A DNA stretch of 64,000 nt from Rubrivivax sp. (GTDB lineage Bacteria > Pseudomonadota > Gammaproteobacteria > Burkholderiales > Burkholderiaceae_C). The position numbers were made by a program, and so were the translations under genes. Under the pieces are notes generated by a model that did not search any database, had not been told where the DNA came from, and was given only the letters and a program-made list of their open reading frames with translations. The DNA is taken from assembly GCA_016789955.1 (NCBI GenBank), contig JAEUPB010000054.1, forward strand, positions 28,633 through 92,632, in the 5' to 3' direction. Numbering within the stretch: the stretch's first letter is position 1; each line of letters starts with the position of its first letter. Of the stretch, positions 14,769-23,481 are shown piece by piece.

Positions 14769-16196
14769 ATGACGACGCCGATCACCACCGCACTGGACGC
14801 CGACGGCGTCCTGCTCGCCACCATCGACATGGCCGGGCGCACGATGAACGTGTTCTCGGTCGAGCTGATGGACGCGCTCGATGCGCTGATGGACCGCGTG
14901 GACGCCGACCCGGCCGTGCGCAGCTGCGTCATCACGTCGGGCAAGCCGAGCTTCCTGGCCGGTGCCGACCTGGTGATGGTGCGCGGCTACTGCGATGCCG
15001 CGCGCACCGGCACGCACGACCAGATGTTCGAGATGTGCGGCCGGCTCGGCCGGCAGTTCGTGCGGCTGGAAGCATCGGCCAAGCCCTACGTCGCCGCGGT
15101 GAACGGCCTGGCGCTGGGCGGTGGCCTCGAGCTCGCCCTGGCCTGCCGCGCGCGGTTGGTGGCCGACGATCCGCGGCTCCAACTGGGGGTGCCCGAAGTG
15201 CGCTGGGGCCTGCTGCCCGGTGCCGGCGGCACGCAGCGGCTGCCGCGGCTGGCCGGCTTCGAGGCGGCGATGGGGCTGCTGCTCAGCGGGCGCTCGGTGG
15301 ACCCGCGCACGGCGCTCGACCTGGGCATCGGGTCGGCGGTGGTTCCGGCGGCCCGCCTGGTCGACGAGGCGAAGGCCGCTGCGCGCGCCTTCCACGGCCG
15401 GCCCTACGACGAGACGGCGAAGTACCGCCACCTGGCGCAGGCCGACGTGCCCGACACCCGTGACGCCGGCGCTGAGATTGCCGCGCGGTTCGGCGTGTCG
15501 ACCGAGGACTACGCCGCGTACCCGGCCTACCCGGCCATCGTCGACAGCGTGCTGCAGGGCGCGCACCAGCCGCTCGCCCAGGCCACCGCCACCGAGATGC
15601 ACAACTTCCTGCGGCTGATGTTCAGCCCGGTCGCCGGCCGCATGGTGCGCACGCTGTTCCTCGAGCGGCTGCGCGCCGAGCGAGAGCTGGCACCGCCGCC
15701 TGGCGTGGCCGTCGAACGGCTGCGCCACGGCGCCTTGCCGGCAGCGTGGGACGCGGCGCTGGCCAGGCTCAAGGTGCCGCGCGACCGCAGCGACGCCCTG
15801 CCCGCGGGCATGCTCGAGGTGGTCGATGGGGGCGGGGCCGTGCACCGCGCATGGCTGCGCGAGCTGGCCGATGCACCGGCCGCAGCCGACGCGCCGCAGC
15901 TCGCGATCGCGCCACAAGGCCCGTACGGCCGCGTGATCGAGATCGTCGGCGCGAGCGATGACTCGGCCGCCGTGTTCGCCGCCCTGGCCGTGCGGTTGTG
16001 GTCGCTGCCCTGGCGCACGCCGGGGCCCCAGAGCCGCCTGGCTCGCCTGGCGACGGCGCCGCTGGCCGATCAGGCGCGCATCGCAAGGGCCTGGAGCGAT
16101 CCCGAGCCGGCGTTCATCGACGTGGCGGCGTGCCTGGCCGGCCTGGCACCCGCCTGGAGCGGCGGCCCGCTGTCCTGGCAGGCCGATCCGCGGTGA
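14769..16196 (+). CDS. FadB-like enoyl-CoA hydratase with a degenerate dehydrogenase region
   Basis: A 475-residue protein. Residues about 1-290 are a FadB/FadJ-type hydratase with both catalytic glutamates (GGGLELALAC and LGVPEVRWGLLPGAGGTQRL). Multifunctional FadB proteins then continue with an NAD-binding dehydrogenase. Here the linker (NFLRLMFSPVAGRMVRTLFL) is followed by about 180 residues with no GxGxxG motif. Only a weak trace of the end of that domain (VIEIVGASDDSAAVFAALAV) is visible. It probably hydrates an enoyl-CoA of the ring or of the opened chain, and BadH would supply the dehydrogenase step. The start ATG lies 16 bp after badI. Confidence 0.86.
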   Translation: MTTPITTALDADGVLLATIDMAGRTMNVFSVELMDALDALMDRVDADPAVRSCVITSGKPSFLAGADLVMVRGYCDAARTGTHDQMFEMCGRLGRQFVRLEASAKPYVAAVNGLALGGGLELALACRARLVADDPRLQLGVPEVRWGLLPGAGGTQRLPRLAGFEAAMGLLLSGRSVDPRTALDLGIGSAVVPAARLVDEAKAAARAFHGRPYDETAKYRHLAQADVPDTRDAGAEIAARFGVSTEDYAAYPAYPAIVDSVLQGAHQPLAQATATEMHNFLRLMFSPVAGRMVRTLFLERLRAERELAPPPGVAVERLRHGALPAAWDAALARLKVPRDRSDALPAGMLEVVDGGGAVHRAWLRELADAPAAADAPQLAIAPQGPYGRVIEIVGASDDSAAVFAALAVRLWSLPWRTPGPQSRLARLATAPLADQARIARAWSDPEPAFIDVAACLAGLAPAWSGGPLSWQADPR

Positions 16197-16200
16197 GCCG

Positions 16201-17451
16201 GTGGTGCCCGTGACGCTGCGGCTGGTCGACACGCTGGCGCCCGGGCTGCGCGTCTGGGTGCCGACGCTGTCGAACGAGTCGCAGCGCCTGGCCGATGAGC
16301 TGCGCGCCGACCCCGAGCGGGCGCGCGGTGTCACCTTCGCCGGCGTGCAGTTCCCCGGCATCGATCGCTTCGACTACCTCGCCGTCCATCCCGAGGCCCG
16401 GGCGCTCGGCTGGTTCATGACGCCGGCGCTTCGCCGCGGGCTCGCGGAAGGCCGCGCCGAGCTGCGGGCGCAGGACTACCTCGGCATCGTGCGTGAGTTG
16501 CGCGAGGGAGAACCGTTCGACGTGGCCTGCGCGCAGCTGACGCCGCCCGATGCCGATGGTTGGTGCGCGCCGGGGTTGTCGGCGGACTTCCTGCCGTTCG
16601 TGTGGCCGCGCGCGAAGCGCCGCATCGCGCACCTGAACCCGCGCCTGCCGCGCCTGGCCAGCAGCTTCCGTGTACACGTGTCGGAGATCGACATCGCCGT
16701 GGAGGCCGATGCGCCGCTGCTCGACCATGCCGAGACCCGCGGTGGTGCGCTCGAGGCTCGCATCGGGGCGCATGCCGCGACGCTGGTGCGCGACGGCGAC
16801 ACGCTGCAGTTCGGCATCGGCAGCGTGCCGCTGTCGCTGGCGCAGTCGCTCGCGTCGCACCGCCGCCTGCGGTTCCACGGCGGCATGCTGCCGGCCGCGT
16901 TCCGCACGCTGTGGGACGCCGGCGCGATCGACCGCGACGCGCCGGTGATCACCGGGCTGGTGCTGGGCGACGCGGCGCTGCGCGAGCATGCCGCCACACT
17001 GCCGGGCCTGCGGCTGGAGCCGGTGACGGTGACGCACGATCCCGCGCACCTGGCGACGCTCCCGCGCTTCGTCGCGATCAACGGTGCCGTCGAGGTCGAC
17101 CTCTTTGGACAGGTGAACGCCGAGCGCACCAGCGGCGCGATCCTGGCCGGGGCCGGTGGCCTGCCGGCGGTCGCGCAGGGTGCGCTGGCGTCGCCCGGCG
17201 GCCGGCTCGTCATCGTGCTGCCGGCCACGGCCAAGGGCGGCAGCGTGTCGCGCATCGTGCCGGCGCTGGGCGCGCAGTCGCTCGTGACGCTGCCGCGGCA
17301 ACTGGCCGACGCGATCGTCACCGAGCATGGCGTGGCCGAGCTGCGCGGGCGCTCGCTCGACGCCCGCGCGCAGGCGCTGATCGAAATCGCGGCACCCGGG
17401 CACCGCGCGGCGCTCGCCGCCGCGTGGGACGAGATCCTGCGCCACGCATGA
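16201..17451 (+). CDS. Acetyl-CoA hydrolase/4-hydroxybutyrate CoA-transferase family protein
   Basis: A 416-residue class I CoA-transferase-like protein. Motifs include LQFGIGSVPLSLAQSLASH, FHGGMLPAAFRTL, and the catalytic Glu region AINGAVEVDLFGQVNAERTS. The C-terminal IVTEHGVAELRGRSLDARAQ is a signature of the AcH/4HBT group. It would move CoA between the pathway acid and an acyl-CoA, saving ATP, or release CoA. Three in-frame GTG starts exist (16201, 16204, 16210) and none has a strong ribosome site. The gene begins 5 bp after the previous stop and its own stop overlaps the next ATG. Confidence 0.88.
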   Translation: MVPVTLRLVDTLAPGLRVWVPTLSNESQRLADELRADPERARGVTFAGVQFPGIDRFDYLAVHPEARALGWFMTPALRRGLAEGRAELRAQDYLGIVRELREGEPFDVACAQLTPPDADGWCAPGLSADFLPFVWPRAKRRIAHLNPRLPRLASSFRVHVSEIDIAVEADAPLLDHAETRGGALEARIGAHAATLVRDGDTLQFGIGSVPLSLAQSLASHRRLRFHGGMLPAAFRTLWDAGAIDRDAPVITGLVLGDAALREHAATLPGLRLEPVTVTHDPAHLATLPRFVAINGAVEVDLFGQVNAERTSGAILAGAGGLPAVAQGALASPGGRLVIVLPATAKGGSVSRIVPALGAQSLVTLPRQLADAIVTEHGVAELRGRSLDARAQALIEIAAPGHRAALAAAWDEILRHA

Positions 17452-17963
17452 CGGTCATCCCCGAGGGCTTCGTGCCCGTGAAGCTGGGCAGCACCTTCGC
17501 CACCCACAGCGCCACGCTGCACGCGCGCTGGCACGGCGGCAAGCTGCAGGTCGGCTTCATCGTCGAGGCGCACCAGGCCAACCCCGGCGGCCACTGCCAC
17601 GGCGGCATGCTGGGGCTGTTCGCCGACATCGTGCTGTCCAGCGCGGCGCAGTACCAGACCGACATCCCGCGGCAGTTCCTGCCCACCATTAGCCTGCAGC
17701 TCGACTACATGAACGGCGCGCCGCTGGGCCGCTGGGTGCAGGGCGAGGCCGAGATCCTGCAGGTCACGCGCAACCTCGTCTTCAGCCAGGGCCTGATCAC
17801 ATGCGACGCCAAGGCCGTGGCCCGCGCCAGCGGCGTGTTCCGCCGCGGGCCGCTGCTGCCCGACACCGAGAGCGACCATCGGCTGCGGTTGCCGGGCATG
17901 CCGGACATGTCCCGAGTTGCGGACGACAGTCGATTCGATATAGTACACATGCGTATCGTGTAG
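17448..17963 (+). CDS. PaaI-type hotdog-fold thioesterase
   Basis: A 171-residue hotdog protein with the motif NPGGHCHGGMLGLFADIVLS and LQLDYMNGAPLGRWVQG. Such enzymes hydrolyse acyl-CoA esters and in catabolic operons rescue CoA from dead-end thioesters. It is coupled to the CoA-transferase by an ATGA overlap. Its last codons overlap operator-like site F, so the next gene probably has its own promoter embedded in this reading frame. The low-hydrophobicity tail after LLPDTESDH is atypical and may be a consequence of that overlap. Confidence 0.86.
   Translation: MTVIPEGFVPVKLGSTFATHSATLHARWHGGKLQVGFIVEAHQANPGGHCHGGMLGLFADIVLSSAAQYQTDIPRQFLPTISLQLDYMNGAPLGRWVQGEAEILQVTRNLVFSQGLITCDAKAVARASGVFRRGPLLPDTESDHRLRLPGMPDMSRVADDSRFDIVHMRIV
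17943..17956. promoter_or_regulatory. Operator-like motif, site F
   Basis: GTACACATGCGTAT sits at the end of the thioesterase gene, 87 bp before the next start at 18043. It matches the GTACAC and GCGTA parts of the consensus; CCGTACGCTGCGG follows at 17966-17978 as a possible second half. An internal promoter for the acyl-CoA dehydrogenase genes is the likely purpose. Confidence 0.45.
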
Positions 17964-18042
17964 TTCCGTACGCTGCGGTTGCGGCACGTGGGTCGATCGC
18001 CGGCAACCCCGTGCAGGCGCATCGTGCGCCAGGAGTGGATGG

Positions 18043-19209
18043 ATGGATTTCTCGGTCAGCGAAGACCACCGCGCGATCCGCGACGGCGTCGCCGCCGTGG
18101 TGCGGCGTTTCGACGACGAGTACTGGCTGACGCGCGACGACGACGGCGAGTTCCCGCGCGAGTTCCACCGCGCGATGGCCGAGGCCGGCTGGCTGGGCAT
18201 CACGATGCCGGCGGAGTACGGTGGCGCAGGCCTGGGCGTGACCGAGGCGGCGATCATGCTGCACGAGGTCGCCAGCCACGGCGGCGGCATGGCGGCGGCC
18301 AGCACGGTGCACATCAACCTGTTCGGCCCGCACCCGATCGTGGTCTTCGGCACGCCCGAGCAGAAGCAGCGCTGGATCCCTCGCCTGGTCGCCGGCGAGG
18401 ACCAGTGCGCGTTCGGCTTCACCGAGCCCGACGCGGGGCTGAACACCACCGCGATCAAGACCTTTGCGCAGAAGGTGCCGGGCGGCTACCTGGTGCACGG
18501 GCAGAAGGTCTGGACCAGCACGGCGCAGGTGGCCAGCAAGATCATGCTGCTGACCCGCACCACGAAGCTCGAGGACTGCGCGCGGCCGACCGACGGCATC
18601 ACGATCTTCTACACCGACCTCGACCGCAGCCGGATCGAGGTGCGCCGCATCCCCAAGATGGGCCGCAAGGCGGTGGACAGCAACGCGATCTTCATCGACG
18701 GCTTGTTCATCCCCGACGGCGACCGCATCGGCGAGGAAGGCAAGGGCTTCTCGTACATCCTGCACAGCCTGAACCCCGAGCGGCTGCTCGTGGCAGCCGA
18801 GGCCATCGCGATCGGCCAGGACGCGCTGCGCCGCGCCACGCGGTACGCCCGCGAGCGCATCGTCTTCGACCGGCCGATCGGCCAGAACCAGGGCATCCAG
18901 CACCCGCTGGCCGAGCGCTGGATGGCGCTGGAGGCGGCGTGGACGATGGTGATGAAGGGCGCCTGGCTCTACGACCAGCACCAGCCCTGCGGGGCCGAGG
19001 CCAACACCGCGAAGTTCCTGGGTGCGCGCGCGGGCCACGACGCCTGCATGCAGGCCGTGCTCACCCACGGCGGCTTCGGCTACGCCAAGGAGTACCACGT
19101 GGAGCGGCTGCTGCGCGAGGTGACGATCACGCGCATCGCGCCCGTCACCGAGCAGCTGATCCTGTCGTTCATCGCCGAGAAGGTGCTCGACCTTCCGAAG
19201 TCCTACTGA
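18043..19209 (+). CDS. Acyl-CoA dehydrogenase
   Basis: A 388-residue flavoprotein that introduces a double bond into an acyl-CoA and passes electrons to ETF. Motifs are FGFTEPDAGLNTTAIKTFAQ and VWTSTAQVASKIMLLTRTT. HGGFGYAKEYHVERLLREV leads into RIAPVTEQLILSFIAEKVL. The Glu in PVTEQL is in the position of the catalytic base. A GGAGTGGATGG context precedes the ATG. It is immediately followed by another acyl-CoA dehydrogenase 9 bp downstream. The two could oxidise successive intermediates (for example cyclohexanecarboxyl-CoA, then the opened pimelyl chain) or form a heteromer. Confidence 0.91.
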   Translation: MDFSVSEDHRAIRDGVAAVVRRFDDEYWLTRDDDGEFPREFHRAMAEAGWLGITMPAEYGGAGLGVTEAAIMLHEVASHGGGMAAASTVHINLFGPHPIVVFGTPEQKQRWIPRLVAGEDQCAFGFTEPDAGLNTTAIKTFAQKVPGGYLVHGQKVWTSTAQVASKIMLLTRTTKLEDCARPTDGITIFYTDLDRSRIEVRRIPKMGRKAVDSNAIFIDGLFIPDGDRIGEEGKGFSYILHSLNPERLLVAAEAIAIGQDALRRATRYARERIVFDRPIGQNQGIQHPLAERWMALEAAWTMVMKGAWLYDQHQPCGAEANTAKFLGARAGHDACMQAVLTHGGFGYAKEYHVERLLREVTITRIAPVTEQLILSFIAEKVLDLPKSY

Positions 19210-19217
19210 AGGCCGCC

Positions 19218-20378
19218 ATGTTCAAGCGAGAACTGTTCAACGAGGACCACGAGGCGTTCCGCGACACCGTCCGCCGCTTCGTGGAGCAGGAGATCGCTCC
19301 GCACCACGCCCGATGGGAGGAGAGCGGCGTGGTGCCGCGCGAGCTGTGGCTGAAGGCCGGTGCCGCCGGCCTGCTGTGCTGCACGGTGCCCGAGGTCTAC
19401 GGGGGCGCCGCGGCCGACTACCTGTTCGACGTGGTCGTGTTCGAGGAGATGGCCCGCTCCGGCTACACCGGGCCGGGCTTCATGATCCATTGCGACCTGG
19501 TCGCCACCTACATCGCCAGCTTCGGCAGCGAGCAGCAGAAGCGCACCTGGCTGCCGAAGATGGTGCGCGGCGAGGCGATCGGCTCGCTGGGCATGACCGA
19601 GCCGCACGCCGGCTCCGACCTGAAGGCCATCCGCACGAAGGCGGTGCGGGACGGCGACGACTTCGTCATCAGCGGCCAGAAGGTCTTCATCTCCAACGGG
19701 CAGCTGTGCGACGTGATCGTGCTGGCCACCAAGACCGACAGCGCGGCCGGCGCCAAGGGCGTGACGCTGTTCCTGGTGGACACCCGGCTGCCGGGATTCC
19801 GCCGCGGCAAGAACCTGCACAAGCTCGGTCTGAAGGCGCAGGACACCTCGGAGCTGTTCTTCGACGAGATGCGCATCCCCTCCAGCGCGATGCTCGGCGA
19901 GGAAGGCCGCGGCTTCGAGCTGATGATGACCAAGCTGGCCCAGGAACGCCTGGCCCAGGCGATCCGCTCGGCGGTGGTGGCCGAGACGGTGATCGACTGG
20001 ACGGTGGAGTACACCGCCAACCGCAAGGCCTTCGGCAAGACCATCGGCGACTTCCAGAACACGCAGTTCAAGCTCGCCGAGCTGAAGACCGAGGCGACGA
20101 TCGGCCGCGTGTTCACCGACCAGTGCATCGCCAAGTTCATGCGCGGCGAGCTCGACGCGGTGGACGCCGCGATGGCCAAGATGTGGCTGTCCAACCTGCA
20201 CTGCAAGGTGGTCGACGAGTGCCTGCAGCTGTTCGGCGGCTGGGGCTACATGTGGGAGTACCCGATCGCGCGCGCCTATGCCGATGCCCGCATCGTCAAG
20301 ATCGCCGGTGGCTCCATCGAGGTGATGAAGCACATCATCGGCCGGCAGATGTTCGCCAACGCCGGCGGAGGCAAGTGA
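19218..20378 (+). CDS. Acyl-CoA dehydrogenase, long-chain-type
   Basis: A 386-residue acyl-CoA dehydrogenase with all family marks: LGMTEPHAGSDLKAIRTKAV, FISNGQLCDVIVLATKTD, and LQLFGGWGYMWEYPIAR. The C-terminal segment ARIVKIAGGSIEVMKHIIG has Glu at the usual catalytic position, unlike the dehydrogenase at 6753. ATG at 19218 was chosen because it aligns with family N-termini (FKRELFNEDHEAFRDTVRRF); a long in-frame extension upstream lies antisense or out of frame within the preceding gene. It forms a tight unit with its neighbours, 1 bp before the SDR. Confidence 0.92.
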   Translation: MFKRELFNEDHEAFRDTVRRFVEQEIAPHHARWEESGVVPRELWLKAGAAGLLCCTVPEVYGGAAADYLFDVVVFEEMARSGYTGPGFMIHCDLVATYIASFGSEQQKRTWLPKMVRGEAIGSLGMTEPHAGSDLKAIRTKAVRDGDDFVISGQKVFISNGQLCDVIVLATKTDSAAGAKGVTLFLVDTRLPGFRRGKNLHKLGLKAQDTSELFFDEMRIPSSAMLGEEGRGFELMMTKLAQERLAQAIRSAVVAETVIDWTVEYTANRKAFGKTIGDFQNTQFKLAELKTEATIGRVFTDQCIAKFMRGELDAVDAAMAKMWLSNLHCKVVDECLQLFGGWGYMWEYPIARAYADARIVKIAGGSIEVMKHIIGRQMFANAGGGK

Positions 20379-20379
20379 C

Positions 20380-21282
20380 ATGGGTCCATCCACCTTCCGC
20401 GCCGACGTGCTGGCGGGCAAGCGCATCCTGATCACTGGCGGCGGCACTGGCCTCGGCAAGGAGCTGGCGCGCCACTTCGTCGCGCACGGTGCCGCGGTGC
20501 ACATCTGCGGCCGCCGCGAGGCCGTGCTGCAGGCGGCCGTCGAGGAGCTGCGCCAGGCCGCGCAGCACGGCGGCACCGTGGAACACCACGTCTGCGACGT
20601 GCGCGACGCCGAGCAGATCGAGGCGATGGTCGAGGGCATCTGGGCCGGCGGGCCGCTGACCGGCCTCGTCAACAACGCCGCGGCGAACTTCATCTCGCCC
20701 TCGGTGGACATCAGCCCGCGCGGGTTCGCGGCGGTGCGCAGCACGGTGATGGACGGTGCGCTGTTCGCCACGCTGGCCTGCGGCCGGCGCTGGATCCGCG
20801 ACGGGTTGCCCGGCAGCGTGGTCAGCATGCTCGTCACCTGGGTGTGGACCGGCTCGGCCTACGTGCTGCCGAGCACGATGGCCAAGACCGCGGTGCACGC
20901 GATGACGATGTCGCTGGCGGTCGAATGGGGCCGGCACGGCATCCGCGTGAACGCCGTCGCGCCGGGCCCGTTCCCCACCGAGAGCGCGTGGGAGAAGCTC
21001 GCGCCGATCCCCAAGGCCAACGTCGGCGCGGCCTCGGCCGACGAGGTGCCGATGGGCCGCTTCGGCCGCATGCACGAACTCTGCAACCTGCTGACCTTCC
21101 TGCAGGCCGACGGCTGCGAGTACCTCACCGGCCAGAACATCGCGATCGACGGCGGCCACCACCTGGCGGCGCCCTCCACCTTCGCGGCGCTGGGCAAGCT
21201 GACGCCCGACGACTGGGCCGAGGCCAAGGCGCTGGTGCGCGGCAAGGCTGAGCAGGAGAAGGCGCAGCGGTCGACGGGCTGA
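20380..21282 (+). CDS. SDR family oxidoreductase, 2,4-dienoyl-CoA reductase (DECR)-like
   Basis: A 300-residue SDR. The cofactor motif TGGGTGLG is near residue 20 and GLVNNAAANFISPSVDISP near 105. The segment TGSAYVLPSTMAKTAVHAMT replaces the classical YxxxK spacing, as in mammalian DECR1 (NNAAGNFISP and PSASAKAG). DECR-type enzymes reduce conjugated dienoyl-CoA with NADPH, a step needed when a ring or chain carries an extra double bond. Its presence suggests unsaturated alicyclic or terpenoid substrates. It begins 1 bp after the upstream stop. Confidence 0.88.
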   Translation: MGPSTFRADVLAGKRILITGGGTGLGKELARHFVAHGAAVHICGRREAVLQAAVEELRQAAQHGGTVEHHVCDVRDAEQIEAMVEGIWAGGPLTGLVNNAAANFISPSVDISPRGFAAVRSTVMDGALFATLACGRRWIRDGLPGSVVSMLVTWVWTGSAYVLPSTMAKTAVHAMTMSLAVEWGRHGIRVNAVAPGPFPTESAWEKLAPIPKANVGAASADEVPMGRFGRMHELCNLLTFLQADGCEYLTGQNIAIDGGHHLAAPSTFAALGKLTPDDWAEAKALVRGKAEQEKAQRSTG

Positions 21283-21292
21283 CGCGCCGCCC

Positions 21293-22843
21293 ATGCACGA
21301 CGACGTGCAGGACCTGCGTCGCCATGCGGCGGCGGATCCGGAACGCCGGGCGATCGTCTGCGGGACGCGCAGCCTGTCGTACGGCGAACTCGAAGCCCGG
21401 TCGAACCGGCTCGCGGCCGCGTGGCGGCGCCTGGGGCTGGTGCGGGGCGACCACGTCGCCACGCTGATGGGCAACGTGCCCGAGGCGCTGGCCGCGGCCT
21501 GGGCAGCATGGCGCTGCGGCGTGTACCTCACGCCCGTGCCCACGACGCTGGCCGCGCCGGAGACTGCGGCGATGGTGGCGGACTGCGAGGCGCGCCTGGT
21601 ACTGGCCGACGGTGGCAGCGCGGCGGCCGCGGCGCTGGCCGCGCAGGTCCCCCGGCTCGTCATGAACGGGGTGCGGTGGCGATCGATCGGCGGCGAGATC
21701 CACGGCTACGAGCCGATCGAGCTGGCTCTCGCCACCGCGTCGCCGGAACCAGCCGCCGACGAGCCGCCGGGCGCGCTGATGATGTACACGTCGGGCACCA
21801 CCGGCGCGCCGAAGGGCGTGATCCGCCCGCTGCTGCCGGCGGACTGGCGCGGCACGCCGCCGTTCGCAGGCGACCTGATCGCGCTGTTCGGCGTCGGCGG
21901 CCCCGATGTGCGCTACCTCTCGACCGCGCCGCTGTACCACGCAGCGCCGCTGCGCACCGCGCTGGCCGTCACCGCCGGCGGCGGCACCGTGCACGTGATG
22001 GACCGCTTCGACGCCGAAGCCGCGCTCGACGTGCTCGAGCGCGAGGCCATCACGCACAGCCAGTGGGTGCCGGCGATGTTCCAGCGGCTGCTGGCGCTGC
22101 CCGACGAGCGTCGCCGCGCCCTCCGGGCACCGGCGCACCGTACCGCCATCCACGGCGCCGCGCCCTGCCCCATCGCAGTGAAGCGCGCGATGATCGACTG
22201 GTGGGGCCCGATCCTGCTCGAGTACTACTCGGGCAGCGAAGGCGTCGGCCTGACGCTGATCGACTCCCGCGAGGCGCTGGCGCACCCCGGCTCCGTGGGT
22301 CGCGCGCGCAAGGGCCGGCTGCACGTCGTCGACGACACCGGGCGCGAACGGGCGAGCGGCGAGACCGGCCTGGTGTGCTTCTCGGGCGTGGCGCCGTTCG
22401 AATACCACCGCGCGCCCGAGAAGACCGCGGCGCGCACCTTGCACGCCGCCGACGGCACGCGGCTGCAGACCTTTGGCGACCTCGGCCACGTCGACGCCGA
22501 AGGCTGGCTCTTCCTCACCGACCGCCTCGACGACATGATCATCTCCGGCGGCGTGAACGTGTATCCGCAGGAGATCGAAGCGGTGATCGGCGCCGTGCCG
22601 GGCGTGTGGGAGTGCGCCGTGGTCGGCGTCGAGGACGGGGCGTTCGGCGAGCGCCCGATCGCCTTCATCGTGCCGCGGCGCGGAGCGCCGATCGAGCCGT
22701 TGCGCGCCGCGCTGGTCGACGCCATCGAACGCAACCTCGGCCGCATCAGGCGGCCGGACGCCATCCACGTCATCGACGAACTGCCGCGGTCGCCGACCGG
22801 CAAGCTGCTGCGCCGGAAGCTGCGGCCTCCCGCGGCCGGGTGA
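21293..22843 (+). CDS. AMP-dependent acyl-CoA synthetase
   Basis: A 516-residue ANL ligase, second in the cluster. The P-loop motif is MMYTSGTTGAPKGVI, A5 is LEYYSGSEGVGLTLI, the A7/A8 region is LQTFGDLGHVDAEGWLFLTD then DDMIISGGVNVYPQEIEAVI, and the catalytic Lys is in SPTGKLLRRKLR. It likely activates a second carboxylate substrate or an intermediate acid. The C-terminal 80 residues are highly similar to a truncated ligase remnant at 55456-55710. It ends the long rightward operon, 14 bp from a convergent gene. Confidence 0.92.
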   Translation: MHDDVQDLRRHAAADPERRAIVCGTRSLSYGELEARSNRLAAAWRRLGLVRGDHVATLMGNVPEALAAAWAAWRCGVYLTPVPTTLAAPETAAMVADCEARLVLADGGSAAAAALAAQVPRLVMNGVRWRSIGGEIHGYEPIELALATASPEPAADEPPGALMMYTSGTTGAPKGVIRPLLPADWRGTPPFAGDLIALFGVGGPDVRYLSTAPLYHAAPLRTALAVTAGGGTVHVMDRFDAEAALDVLEREAITHSQWVPAMFQRLLALPDERRRALRAPAHRTAIHGAAPCPIAVKRAMIDWWGPILLEYYSGSEGVGLTLIDSREALAHPGSVGRARKGRLHVVDDTGRERASGETGLVCFSGVAPFEYHRAPEKTAARTLHAADGTRLQTFGDLGHVDAEGWLFLTDRLDDMIISGGVNVYPQEIEAVIGAVPGVWECAVVGVEDGAFGERPIAFIVPRRGAPIEPLRAALVDAIERNLGRIRRPDAIHVIDELPRSPTGKLLRRKLRPPAAG

Positions 22844-22857
22844 CGGCTCACACCTTG

Positions 22858-23481
22858 TCAGGGCTTCGCCGGTGAGCCGGCGGATGCCGGGCCGGCCAGG
22901 TGCGCGGCGCAGATCGTGTTGGTCTTCTTCAGCTCGTCAGCCGTGTGGATCGCCAGCGACTCGGCCCGGATCTCCTTCATCGCCGCGAGCACGGTCTCGT
23001 CCAGCGCCTTCTCGATGCGCTTCTCGGCCTTCACCTTGAAGGCCGCCACGTCCTTGGCCGCCACCTTCACCGGGGCCTTGCACTGCGGCGCGGTGGCGTC
23101 GGCCACGGCCCTGCGCACCTCGACGCAGCGACTCGCTGCTCCCTTCTTGTACGCCTCCAGATGGCGCTTCTCGTGCTCGAAGACGTGCACATAGCAGGGG
23201 CTGCCCTTGCTGATCGCCTTGTCGATCATGACCTTGGCCGTGATCGAGACCGCCACCGAGACCTTGCGGATGGCCAGCGTCACCATGCCCTTGGCCTTGT
23301 CCGGAGTCTCCGACCACTCGACGGCGGGAACCGGGATCATCAGCGTCGGTTCGGTCACGCCGAGCGTCTTCGTGCCCTTGATGGCGTTCTGCTGCTTCTG
23401 GATCGTTGCGCTGTCGACGTGATCCAGCAGCACCTTGTCGGCCAGGGACATCGTGACGTCGAAGGTGGTCTTGTCGGCCAT
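22858..23481 (-). CDS. Hypothetical protein with an HEXXH motif
   Basis: A 207-residue, Lys- and Ala-rich soluble protein without signal peptide. It carries HEKRH at residues 103-107 (HVFEHEKRHLEAYKKG), the pattern of gluzincin-type metalloproteases, and four cysteines. I do not recognise the family. The Met at 23481 was chosen because GAGGAG ends exactly before an upstream ATG (23487), leaving 6 nt to the second ATG. Flanking genes are a CoA ligase, convergent, and a broken HD hydrolase gene, so the context gives no functional clue. A metal-binding or proteolytic role is possible; a third zinc ligand cannot be identified from sequence alone. Confidence 0.75.
   Translation of the reverse strand: MADKTTFDVTMSLADKVLLDHVDSATIQKQQNAIKGTKTLGVTEPTLMIPVPAVEWSETPDKAKGMVTLAIRKVSVAVSITAKVMIDKAISKGSPCYVHVFEHEKRHLEAYKKGAASRCVEVRRAVADATAPQCKAPVKVAAKDVAAFKVKAEKRIEKALDETVLAAMKEIRAESLAIHTADELKKTNTICAAHLAGPASAGSPAKP

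Noticed and set aside
1-22843. Anaerobic benzoate degradation cluster
   Set aside because: No benzoyl-CoA reductase subunits, ferredoxin or benzoate-CoA ligase-specific features were seen; the bad-like genes present act on the saturated ring only.
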